From positions 1 through 32,709 of the forward strand of contig CANQBA010000046.1 in the NCBI GenBank assembly GCA_947589545.1: DNA of 32,709 nt, given 5' to 3'. The position numbers and the translations under genes are program-made. Positions 6,639 to 13,771 of the stretch are shown here, piece by piece. Under the pieces are notes generated by a model. It was not told where the DNA came from and searched no databases. It saw nothing but the letters and a program-made list of their open reading frames with translations. Position 1 is the first letter of the stretch, and each line of letters opens with the position of its first letter. Origin of the DNA: an uncultured Oscillospiraceae bacterium (GTDB lineage: Bacteria; Bacillota; Clostridia; Oscillospirales; Oscillospiraceae).

Positions 6639-8611
6639 TTTTCATCTCGCCCTACCTCAAGGGAGGGCAGGACAAGGCCAAGTTAGCGCATCGCACTAAG
6701 TACATCGCTACACGTGACGGCGTGGACCTGCTCAGGTCGGAACGGGGCTCGGAGGCTGCCACTGAGAAACAGCGCGAGTATATCCTGCGGCTCGTCAAGA
6801 CCTTCCCCTCCTCAAAAGATCTGGCGGAGTATGAGGACTACCTCTCCATGCACACCAAGGACGCCGCGTCGGAGTTCATCGACCAGGTGTGGGAGCAGTT
6901 CATCGACTCCATGGACAAGCGTGAGAATTTTCTGGACTACGTCTCCCACCGTCCCGGTGTCCGCAGCGACGGCGACCACGGACTGTGGGATAAGGACGGG
7001 AAGGTGTTGAATCTCAGTAAGGCCGTATCGGAGGTGGCGAATCACCCAGGCGTCGTGTGGACGCCGGTGGTGTCGCTGCGGCGTGAGGACGCGGAGGGGC
7101 TCGGCTACACCGACGTGGACAACTGGAGGGCGCTGGTCAACTCATGCGCCGCCGAGATTGCGAAGGGTTACAGGATACCGCTGGAGCATCTGCGGTGGTA
7201 TGCCGCGCTGCACGAAAAGGAGAAGCACGTCCACATCCACATGGTGGTGTTCTCCTCGAATCCAAAGGAGGGGTATCTCACGAAGGAGGGCATCCGAAAC
7301 ATCAAGTCCGCGTTCGCCACGCGCGTCTTTGAACAGAACCTCTTGCACACCTACGAACGAAAGACCGAGTACAGAAATGCGCTTGGAAAATCCGCGCAGA
7401 TGAGAATGACAGAACTGGTGACCTCTATGAACAGCGGCCCCGCTGTGAGCGAGAGACTGGAACAGCTCATCGGTGAGCTGGCCGAGAAGCTCAAAACTAC
7501 TAATGGTAAGAAAGTCTACGGCTACCTCCCGCCGAGGGTCAAAAGCGTCGTCGACGAGATCGTGGATGAGCTGGCGAAGGACGAGAGTGTCGCGGCGGCG
7601 TACTCGCTTTGGCAGGACATGCAGGACGAGGTGGTGCGCACATACACCGATGACCTGCCGGAGCGCATACCCCTCTCTCAGCAGAAGGAGTTCAAGCCCG
7701 TGCGGAACATGGTGATTCGGGAGGCACTGCGGCTGGCGGAACGCAGGGTCACATTTGAGGATGAGGACATGGACGACGAGCCGGAGAGTACGGAAACAGC
7801 ACCGCCTCCAATCTCCGGCATCCACAAGATCTATGAGCAGGCAGAGAGATACCGCAGAGCGAAGAAAACGCTCTACGATGTGGACGCAGACATGGACGAA
7901 AAGCAATTCGCCATTGATGAGCTACAGAAGCTGTGGGATGAGGGGTACACCATCGCCGCCCATCAGCTGGGTAAGGTGTACCGTGACGGATTGGGCATCA
8001 CCGCCGATTGGGTGAAGGCCGAAGGGTGGTTCAGAAAGTCTGCGGAACGCGGTACCGTCTGCTCGGCCTATGCTCTCGGTAAGCTCCTGCTCCCTATCGG
8101 ACTGTCCACCGAAGCCATCCGCTGGCTCAAATATGCCGCCGACAGCGGTGACCAATATGCCCGGTACACGTTGGGCAAGGTCTATCTCGCGGGGGAAAAC
8201 GCGGAGAAGGATGTGGACACAGCCGTCGAATACCTGAAAGCCTCCGCCGAGCAGGGCAACCAGTACGCCCAATACACTCTCGGCAAGCTCTACCTGCTGG
8301 GCCGGGAGGTGCCGCCTGACAGAGATGCGGCGTTGTACTATCTCACCCAATCGGCAGAGCAAGGGAACAGGTACGCACAATTCTTCCTGGATCACATGAG
8401 CGACATCCGCACCCCGTCCATCGGCTTGGCCGCCCTACGAATGTTCCACCACATGGCGAACATCTTCCGCGACTCCACCGCCCAGGACTCCACCCACATG
8501 GGCCTCCACATTGACCGCAAGCGCCGGCGCGAGCTTCAGGAGAAGCGCGTCGCCATGGGACATAAGCCTGACGACCATGAGGACGAGAAGATGAATCAGA
8601 GTATGAGGTGA
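6626..8611 (+). CDS. MobP-type (MobP3-like) relaxase with C-terminal Sel1-like repeats, copy 1
   Basis: The 661-residue protein starts at GTG 6626 inside the mobC-like gene. The N-terminus (LIFISPYLKGG, TKYIATRDGVDLL) and the metal-binding motif HVHIH at residues 201-205, in KEKHVHIHMVVFSSNP, mark a MOBP relaxase. Such enzymes nick oriT and stay attached to the transferred strand through a tyrosine; Tyr26 in TKYIATR is a candidate. From about residue 440, Sel1-like repeats follow (AAHQLGKVYRDGLG, YALGKLLLPIG, ARYTLGKVYLAGE, AQYTLGKLYLLGRE), a helical protein-binding solenoid. A short basic tail (DRKRRRELQEKR) ends the protein. No type IV secretion or coupling protein is present, so transfer would depend on a helper. 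Copy 2 at 30208-32193 is about 92% identical without gaps. Confidence 0.85.
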   Translation: MAKLIFISPYLKGGQDKAKLAHRTKYIATRDGVDLLRSERGSEAATEKQREYILRLVKTFPSSKDLAEYEDYLSMHTKDAASEFIDQVWEQFIDSMDKRENFLDYVSHRPGVRSDGDHGLWDKDGKVLNLSKAVSEVANHPGVVWTPVVSLRREDAEGLGYTDVDNWRALVNSCAAEIAKGYRIPLEHLRWYAALHEKEKHVHIHMVVFSSNPKEGYLTKEGIRNIKSAFATRVFEQNLLHTYERKTEYRNALGKSAQMRMTELVTSMNSGPAVSERLEQLIGELAEKLKTTNGKKVYGYLPPRVKSVVDEIVDELAKDESVAAAYSLWQDMQDEVVRTYTDDLPERIPLSQQKEFKPVRNMVIREALRLAERRVTFEDEDMDDEPESTETAPPPISGIHKIYEQAERYRRAKKTLYDVDADMDEKQFAIDELQKLWDEGYTIAAHQLGKVYRDGLGITADWVKAEGWFRKSAERGTVCSAYALGKLLLPIGLSTEAIRWLKYAADSGDQYARYTLGKVYLAGENAEKDVDTAVEYLKASAEQGNQYAQYTLGKLYLLGREVPPDRDAALYYLTQSAEQGNRYAQFFLDHMSDIRTPSIGLAALRMFHHMANIFRDSTAQDSTHMGLHIDRKRRRELQEKRVAMGHKPDDHEDEKMNQSMR

Positions 8612-8618
8612 TAAAAAT

Positions 8619-8637
8619 GGCGGGGAATGTCCCCGCC
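8619..8637 (+). terminator. Terminator after relaxase copy 1
   Basis: GGCGGGGA (8619-8626) and TCCCCGCC (8630-8637) form a perfect stem with a 3-base loop, eight bases after the stop codon. The T content downstream is modest. The same structure follows copy 2. Confidence 0.7.
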
Positions 8638-8998
8638 GCTTTCTATAATCCGTTAAAAATGTATCTATTGTCTCATTCACTGATTTTCCAAAAAACCATC
8701 CAGCCGTGACACAAAAAAGCATACAGCCTCCCGCCAAGGGGCAACTGTACGCTTTCGCTGAACCGGGGGGAGGTTCACAGTGCCCCCCCATGAAGGACCC
8801 AGTATAACAGAGAATATAGAACAGAGGAAGAAGTAGAGATCACTCACTTTCATATCTGCTTGCCGGTTGACCATATTGCTTTCTCTGCCCATCAAAAAAC
8901 ATCTGGATGGGAAAAGCGATTCTCCCTTTTGACAATCATATTTCTCTCGACTTTTCCGCCTCTCTGCGATATTGTGTGTTGCCAAAGGGGGACTGAAA
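8638..8998 (+). other. Intergenic region without a supported gene
   Basis: About 360 bases contain no convincing ORF. A short inverted repeat GAACC...GGTTC around a G6 run occurs near 8760. AAGGGGG just before 8999 is the ribosome site of the next gene. Confidence 0.6.
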
Positions 8999-9286
8999 AT
9001 GGACAGCGTAATAAACGAGCTTTACTACGGCAATATTAGCCCTGTCGAGCAGATGGGCAGGCTTACCCCGGAGGCAAAGGCCATCTTAAAACGGCTTCAT
9101 GAAAACGAGGATAAGCTTGAGGAAAGCCTGAACGAGCAGGAGAAAACGATTCTTCATTCAATTCAGGACGACCGACTGGAGCTTGCCACCATCGTTGGAG
9201 AAAGACGATTTCGGGAGGCATTCACGCTGGGCGCGAGGTTGGCGACAGAGGTGTTCACCGGGGAACTTAATTTTACATGGGAGTAA
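8999..9286 (+). CDS. DUF6809-like small protein
   Basis: The 95-residue protein begins MDSVINELYYGNISPVEQMG and ends RFREAFTLGARLATEVFTGE. The opening 'ELYYGNISP.EQ' and closing 'F..G..L.TEVF.G' patterns match the small Clostridia family I know as DUF6809, whose function is unknown. The middle is a charged, probably coiled helix. The start at 8999 follows AAGGGGG; an upstream in-frame start at 8972 would add nine residues and places the ribosome site inside the gene. It has no operon partner. Confidence 0.7.
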   Translation: MDSVINELYYGNISPVEQMGRLTPEAKAILKRLHENEDKLEESLNEQEKTILHSIQDDRLELATIVGERRFREAFTLGARLATEVFTGELNFTWE

Positions 9287-9363
9287 CCTATCGTATCGAC
9301 GGGCAACTTAAACGACAGGTCTACGCAGAGTCATCGATGAATCCCCCGTACTGTGGGGTAATC

Positions 9364-9546
9364 TCGGAGGCTTTGGTTACGCTGTCAAGTCCCTGACTGT
9401 ATAAGTTAGTCAGGCGTTGTACCCTGATCGGTATGCGCTTGGAGTCACGCCGTATTGCCTCCGAAAGCTGTCGGAGAAATGGCTCTGGGAGCAGAACTGA
9501 AGTCGCGCGCCGATCTCTCGGATGTCCTCCTTGGTCAAGCGTAGGA
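9364..9546. repeat. Direct repeat, copy 1 (matches 12059-12237)
   Basis: This segment repeats 12059-12237 in the same orientation with scattered substitutions and a 4-base insertion. It contains the last codons of a 27-aa peptide gene and the 3' end of an AraC-type gene. The two copies flank an SDR remnant and a two-component system. Confidence 0.85.
9410..9546 (-). pseudogene. AraC-type regulator, C-terminal fragment
   Basis: On the minus strand the frame is open for about 44 codons (TKEDIREIGARLQFCSQSHF, then SDSFRRQYGVTPSAYRSGYN) and ends at TGA 9410-9412. It is the second helix-turn-helix of an AraC DNA-binding domain and nearly matches the end of the full gene at 12101-13312. It has no start or N-terminus; it is a relic of duplication or deletion, abutting the SDR remnant. 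Confidence 0.8.
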
Positions 9547-9951
9547 ATACGGCGAGATCGCTATGCTCATCAATGCAGCGGGAGTATCGCCCAGCCAGAA
9601 AATATCCGGGACACGCTCCATGCTTATCAGATGGCGAAACGGTGCAACGAGAAGCGCGTCATGGCGGAATCCGTCAAATGGGGAGAACGCGGCGCAAGGC
9701 TCAATGACATCGCCCCCGGCATCATTGTGACGCCTCTTGCCATTGACGAGTTCAACGGCCCGCGTGGGGACTTTTATAAAAATATGTTTGCCAAATGTCC
9801 CGCCGGTCGTCCCGGTACGGCGGACGAGGTGGCAAATGTGGCGGAGCTTCTGATGGGGCCTGCAGGCGCATTCATCACTGGCTCTACGATCCTGATTGAC
9901 GGCGGCGCAACGGCCAGCTACTACTACGGGCCATTAAAGCCGAAACAATGA
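9547..9951 (+). pseudogene. Short-chain dehydrogenase/reductase remnant
   Basis: Two out-of-frame pieces remain. The first (about 9550-9600) holds EIAMLINAAGVSPSQ, the strand with the NAG motif. The second (about 9597-9951) reads NIRDTLHAYQMAKRCNEKRV, RLNDIAPGIIVTPLA, PGTADEVANVAELL and GAFITGSTILIDGGA, the C-terminal half of an SDR with the YxxxK motif (Y-Q-M-A-K) and the usual end. The N-terminal Rossmann glycine motif and the catalytic Ser region are gone. It cannot be an active NAD(P)-dependent dehydrogenase. The left edge abuts the AraC fragment. Confidence 0.8.
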
Positions 9952-10062
9952 AAGAAATGAATAGGTGTTGCGCTGAGAGAACGCTAAATTTAGATGAGTA
10001 CCGCATCTTGACTCTATCATGTCTTATTATTTGGTCTATAAACACTGCAATTTGTCCGGCTC

Positions 10063-10091
10063 TTGTCCCAATGCGAAATATGTGATACAAT
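10063..10091 (+). promoter_or_regulatory. Promoter of the two-component operon
   Basis: TTGTCC (10063-10068), a 17-base spacer and TACAAT (10086-10091) lie 39 bases before the response regulator start. Matches to consensus are 4/6 and 5/6. Confidence 0.6.
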
Positions 10092-10130
10092 ATCCGTAAA
10101 ATGCCGTTGCGATAGACAGGAGGCGATTTG

Positions 10131-10802
10131 ATGTTTCAAATATTGGTCGTAGAGGACGATGTCCAGTTCAACAGAAACATCTGCTCATGCCTTGAAAGGG
10201 GCGGATACCGGGCAGTGGGGTGTCATGACGGGATGGAGGCATTTGACAGGCTCGGTGAAAAGGTCTTTGATTTGATCATCTCCGACATTATGATGCCAAA
10301 TCTCGATGGCTTCGCCTTTGCAAAAGCGGTGCGGGAGCAGGACGAGCTTATCCCTATACTTTTTTTGACAGCACGCGGCGATATCTCCGCCAAGTCCGAG
10401 GGATTTCGCATAGGCGTAGACGACTACATGGTGAAGCCTGTGGATATGGAGGAGCTTCTCATGCGCGTGGGAGCCCTGCTGCGAAGGGCTAATATTGCAC
10501 GCTCAAAGAAGCTTACCATGGGGACGCTTACCCTGAACGCGGAGGAGATGTCCGCCGTGCTTGACGGCGAGGATGTGCCTTTGACGGTGCGGGAGTTCCA
10601 AATCCTTTATAAGCTCCTGTCCTACCCGAAAAAGATATTCACCCGCGCTCAGTTGATGGACGAGTTCTGGGGACTGGACAGTGAGGTAAGCTCCCGGAGC
10701 GTCGATGTTTTTATTACACACCTGCGCGCAAAATTTGAGGGGTGCGATGACTTTGAGATCGTCACCATTCGGGGACTTGGCTACAAGGCGGTGTTAAAAT
10801 GA
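10131..10802 (+). CDS. OmpR/PhoB-family response regulator
   Basis: The 223-residue protein has a receiver domain (acid pocket VVEDD, phospho-acceptor Asp52 in LIISDIMMPNLDG, Lys102 in MVKPVD) and a C-terminal winged helix (LTVREFQILYKLL, RSVDVFITHLRAKF, TIRGLGYKAVL). ATG at 10131 follows AGGAGG by seven bases. It ends in an ATGA overlap with the kinase gene, so the pair is translationally coupled. It should be phosphorylated by the partner kinase and bind tandem DNA half-sites. An 11-bp spaced TAACAT repeat lies downstream of the operon at 11909-11925. Confidence 0.93.
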   Translation: MFQILVVEDDVQFNRNICSCLERGGYRAVGCHDGMEAFDRLGEKVFDLIISDIMMPNLDGFAFAKAVREQDELIPILFLTARGDISAKSEGFRIGVDDYMVKPVDMEELLMRVGALLRRANIARSKKLTMGTLTLNAEEMSAVLDGEDVPLTVREFQILYKLLSYPKKIFTRAQLMDEFWGLDSEVSSRSVDVFITHLRAKFEGCDDFEIVTIRGLGYKAVLK

Positions 10803-11869
10803 AAACGGGACTTTTCCGGACGGTATTCGCCAGAGACAAGAGAGTCAAAACGGGATACTTCCAGCTTGCCACCTACTCTTATCTGTTGGGTGGAGTCGTG
10901 TTCACCACCATGACCAATTTTGCCGCCTACGTATTACTTACGCGAATGGAGGGCATGGCGGTTCCCCTGCGTATTTTCGCCATGATCGGTGAAGTTCTTT
11001 TTTCCGCTTTCCTATTGTATCTCGGCTTCGGCTTTGCCAACTACAACTTCTATGTAAAGCCCATGAGAGCCATCGCGGAGGCGGCGCGCCGCGTTGCAGA
11101 CGGTGACTTTACCGTCCGCCTTGACGAAGGGGCCCAACGTGATGAATACGCCGTTCTGGCTGAGGACTTCAACACGATGGTTCGGGAGCTTGCCGGGATG
11201 GAGACCATGCGCACGGATTTTATCTCCAACGTCTCCCATGAGTTAAAATCCCCGTTGGCGGTGATCCAGAGCAGCGCCATGGCACTTGCAGAGGAGACAC
11301 TAAGTGATGCGCAGAGAGAGGAACACCGAAAGGCCATCCTCACCGCCACAGGCAGGCTCAGCGGTCTTGTGACGGATATTTTGAAGCTGAACCGCCTTGA
11401 GAATCAGGAGATATTCCCCGAAAGTCAGACATTTTCGCTGGACGAACAGCTTCGCCGGTGCGTGGTTGCCTGCGCGGACCGGTGGGAGGAAAAGGAGCTT
11501 GAGCCGGATATCGACCTGGAGGAAGTGGAATTCACCGGCGATGAGGGACTTCTTGAGATCGTCTGGAACAATCTTCTCTCCAACGCCGTCAAGTTCTCAA
11601 ACTCAGGCGGAGTTCTGGGGGTCTCCTTGCGTCAGGATGGGGAGCTTGTCCGGGTGACTGTCCGGGACACCGGCTGTGGCATGGACCCTGAGACGCAAAA
11701 GCGCATCTTTGAAAAGTTCTACCAGGGAGATACCTCCCACGCTGCCCAAGGCAACGGCCTGGGGCTGGCTCTTGTGAAGCGCGTACTGGACATCGTGGGC
11801 GGGGAGATATCCGTCACAAGCACCCCCGGAGAGGGATCGGCCTTCACCGTAACGCTGACGGCCAAATAA
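10799..11869 (+). CDS. Membrane sensor histidine kinase
   Basis: This is a 356-residue kinase. Two membrane segments (about 25-48 and 57-80) are joined by a very short outside loop of about nine residues, so it probably senses within the membrane or through a partner. A HAMP-like linker follows (YVKPMRAIAEAARRVADGDF), then the HisKA domain with His147 in SNVSHELKSPL. The ATPase domain has N box WNNLLSNAVKFS, G1 DTGCGMD and G2 GNGLGLALVK. It overlaps the response regulator by four bases. The architecture resembles kinases that respond to envelope stress or antimicrobial peptides, which also lack a large outer domain; the signal itself is unknown. Confidence 0.92.
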   Translation: MKTGLFRTVFARDKRVKTGYFQLATYSYLLGGVVFTTMTNFAAYVLLTRMEGMAVPLRIFAMIGEVLFSAFLLYLGFGFANYNFYVKPMRAIAEAARRVADGDFTVRLDEGAQRDEYAVLAEDFNTMVRELAGMETMRTDFISNVSHELKSPLAVIQSSAMALAEETLSDAQREEHRKAILTATGRLSGLVTDILKLNRLENQEIFPESQTFSLDEQLRRCVVACADRWEEKELEPDIDLEEVEFTGDEGLLEIVWNNLLSNAVKFSNSGGVLGVSLRQDGELVRVTVRDTGCGMDPETQKRIFEKFYQGDTSHAAQGNGLGLALVKRVLDIVGGEISVTSTPGEGSAFTVTLTAK

Positions 11870-11873
11870 CAAG

Positions 11874-11902
11874 AATCCGCGCCTTATGGACGCGGATTTT
11901 TT
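11874..11902 (+). terminator. Terminator of the two-component operon
   Basis: AATCCGCG (11874-11881) pairs with CGCGGATT (11891-11898) and is followed by T to 11902, directly after the kinase stop. Confidence 0.85.
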
Positions 11903-11908
11903 ACATCT

Positions 11909-11925
11909 TAACATTCAGCTAACAT
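11909..11925 (+). promoter_or_regulatory. Direct-repeat operator, likely for the response regulator
   Basis: TAACAT occurs at 11909-11914 and 11920-11925, an 11-bp period typical of OmpR/PhoB-type binding. It lies between the kinase terminator and the 27-aa ORF, so it may drive that ORF. Confidence 0.5.
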
Positions 11926-12015
11926 AAGTTCAACCTTTCAATAACAAAGCCGGAGTATTATCTAATCAAACAAAGGGGCCGGGATAAAGGCTCCGGTATG
12001 AAAGGAAGCTTATTT

Positions 12016-12099
12016 ATGTTCTACATTGCTCTTATCTCCGCCATCTCCGCGATCCTCGTCGGAGGCTTTATTTACGCTGTCAAGTCCCTGACTGTATAA
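12016..12099 (+). CDS. 27-aa putative single-pass membrane peptide
   Basis: ATG at 12016 is preceded by AAAGGAAG. The frame encodes MFYIALISAISAILVGGFIY plus AVKSLTV, a hydrophobic helix long enough to span the membrane with a Lys near the C-terminus. It follows the two-component terminator and the TAACAT direct repeat, suggesting a peptide gene controlled by that system. Its 3' half is part of the repeat shared with 9364-9546, so it could also be the surviving N-terminus of a longer gene cut by that rearrangement. It ends two bases from the AraC stop on the other strand. Confidence 0.5.
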   Translation: MFYIALISAISAILVGGFIYAVKSLTV

Positions 12100-12237
12100 G
12101 TTAGGCGTTACACCCTGATCGGTATGCGCTTGGGGTCACGCCGTATTGCTTACGAAAGCTGTCCGAGAAATGGCTCTGGGAGCAGAACTGAAGGCGCGCG
12201 CCGATTTCTCGGATGTCCTCCTGGGTCGAGCGCAGGA
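12059..12237. repeat. Direct repeat, copy 2 (matches 9364-9546)
   Basis: This is the likely parental copy, since it lies inside the intact AraC gene and the end of the 27-aa ORF. It is spaced about 2.7 kb from copy 1 in the same orientation. Confidence 0.85.
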
Positions 12238-13312
12238 GGTGGGCCGCACGCTCCAGACGTTTTTTGCGGATGTAATCGCTGGGCGCAAGCCCCGTCTCCT
12301 TTTTGAACTTCCGGCTCAAATAGTATTCCGCATAGCCTGAACGCTGCGCCAGGGAAACAAGGTCAAGCGGCTCCTCCAGGTGGAGGTCAATATAGTCACA
12401 CAGGGCTTGAATGGGCTGCGAAAGGCCGCCTGTTCGGCACTGATGGACACGCCGTATGTAGTCCTCCTGCATGGGGAGCGCGATCTCCATCAGGTCCGGG
12501 ACGGATCGGCACGCCTCAATGCTCTGAAAGTATCTGTCAGAGAGGGTGTAACTGACCTCCGGGTCAAGTCCGCCCTCCATGGCGGCGCGGGAGAACAGGA
12601 CAAGACAGGTGATGACGGCGTTTTTCATCTGCCTCAGCGCGTCATCGCGGCTGAGCTTACCCATGCGGCCCGTAACGGATATTCTGTCCATGTGCGCGCG
12701 GAAGTTGGCGATGTCCCCTTCCCGGACAATGCGCAGCATCTCCCTCTCTGCCTCATAAGTACCGTGGGCGCTGACATTTTCCTCCGGCTCCGGAGTCGTT
12801 CTATTGAGCTTACTGTCATCGTATCTCAGGTCGTTAACACCCACTTGGCCGCCTGTGACGCAGTGATGGAGCATGATGGCGTATTCAAAGACCCTGTTCA
12901 GAGATATGACCGGCACCCCGTTAAAAAACTGCCGTGCTTGCTCCCGCAGAGCAGCCGTCATGCCCCGGTGGGAAAGCTGTGCTTCCAGACTCTTCGTGGA
13001 CACGGTGTCCAGAAAGACAGGCCCCAGAACATAGGACCGCACCATCTCCCCGCCCTCTAAACGCGGTTGGAGAATCCACAGCATACCGATCTCGTTGGAC
13101 ATGAGTATGGGCAAATCGTTCTCGTTGGGGAACTGCCGAATGGAATCGTCCCCTCGAAGCAGAGTGAAAAGGTTGTTCACCGCTGCCTCGTGGGGGCAGT
13201 TGCTTTTAATAAGATGCCAACCGCTGTCGTACTGCCAGAGGTAGAGGTCGTGACAGCAAAGGAGCATACTCGAAAAAAGTTCCACACGAGCATCCAGCTC
13301 TGACGTGTCCAA
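12101..13312 (-). CDS. AraC-family transcriptional regulator of the glycan operon
   Basis: The 403-residue protein has a long N-terminal sensing region (about 1-290, no membrane segment) and a C-terminal AraC domain with two helix-turn-helices (LDLVSLAQRSGYAEYYLSRK and DIREIGARLQFCSQSHFSDS, then FRKQYGVTPSAYR). The start is TTG at 13312, ten bases after AGGAGG. It lies 17 bases behind a 75-aa gene and is transcribed divergently from the glycan operon. It probably activates that operon when a sugar is bound or a partner is present. An 11-bp inverted repeat in the divergent promoter region is a candidate binding site. Confidence 0.85.
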   Translation of the reverse strand: MDTSELDARVELFSSMLLCCHDLYLWQYDSGWHLIKSNCPHEAAVNNLFTLLRGDDSIRQFPNENDLPILMSNEIGMLWILQPRLEGGEMVRSYVLGPVFLDTVSTKSLEAQLSHRGMTAALREQARQFFNGVPVISLNRVFEYAIMLHHCVTGGQVGVNDLRYDDSKLNRTTPEPEENVSAHGTYEAEREMLRIVREGDIANFRAHMDRISVTGRMGKLSRDDALRQMKNAVITCLVLFSRAAMEGGLDPEVSYTLSDRYFQSIEACRSVPDLMEIALPMQEDYIRRVHQCRTGGLSQPIQALCDYIDLHLEEPLDLVSLAQRSGYAEYYLSRKFKKETGLAPSDYIRKKRLERAAHLLRSTQEDIREIGARLQFCSQSHFSDSFRKQYGVTPSAYRSGCNA

Positions 13313-13329
13313 AGCTCACGCGCCTCCTG

Positions 13330-13557
13330 TCACAAAAGATACCCCTGAAGGGATGGAATGTCCTTCATATCCTCAAACTTGATTTCGCCGTGAAGCTGTT
13401 CGGACTCCCCGGCGATCACGGCGGCGAACACAAATTGAGCCAGCGCGGATTTGAGATCCAGATTATCCCCTTCTGGCGTTACATATGTCACCGAGCCACG
13501 GCACTTTTGCACCGCCTGGAGAAATTTCGGAATATTGGCGTTTGGTTGGAGTTTCAT
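13330..13557 (-). CDS. Small conserved protein (75 aa) cotranscribed with the AraC gene
   Basis: The protein MKLQPNANIPKFLQAVQKCR...SVTYVTPEGDNLDLKSAL ends in PSLQGYLL. It resembles a small Firmicutes family that, from memory, is sometimes labelled 'polyA polymerase' in databases without evidence; no enzyme domain would fit in 75 residues. The repeated 'LK..L.QFVF' pattern suggests a small alpha/beta fold. GGAGG precedes the ATG at 13557. It is the first gene of a two-gene operon with the AraC regulator. Confidence 0.65.
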   Translation of the reverse strand: MKLQPNANIPKFLQAVQKCRGSVTYVTPEGDNLDLKSALAQFVFAAVIAGESEQLHGEIKFEDMKDIPSLQGYLL

Positions 13558-13614
13558 ATGGACCTCCGAATCTAAATTGTTGCGTTCATTATAGAGCAGG
13601 CGTGGGTTTTATTC

Positions 13615-13699
13615 TATCACAAATTCGCTATACTTTCAATCTAAATGTCTATTTTTAAAGAATAGATATTTGAATTATATTTTTATCAAATTTGTGATA
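13615..13699. promoter_or_regulatory. Divergent regulatory region with an 11-bp inverted repeat
   Basis: TATCACAAATT (13615-13625) and its exact complement AATTTGTGATA (13689-13699) are centred 74 bp apart in the AT-rich gap between the AraC operon and the glycan operon. The right half-site lies about 28 bases before TATGAT (13727-13732), a -10 candidate with no good -35, as expected for an activated promoter. For the minus-strand operon, TATAAT is present as ATTATA at about 13589-13594. These are likely AraC operators acting at both promoters, possibly by looping. Confidence 0.6.
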
Positions 13700-13771
13700 A
13701 CGCTTTTTTCCTCCTTCTGTTATGCTTATGATACCAACGGCATTTTCAATATTATACGAGGAGGAAGAAAA

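Noticed and set aside
9433-9951. 172-aa intact dehydrogenase
   Set aside because: The first third is an antisense translation of the AraC fragment. The SDR part lacks its N-terminal half and has a frameshift near 9600.
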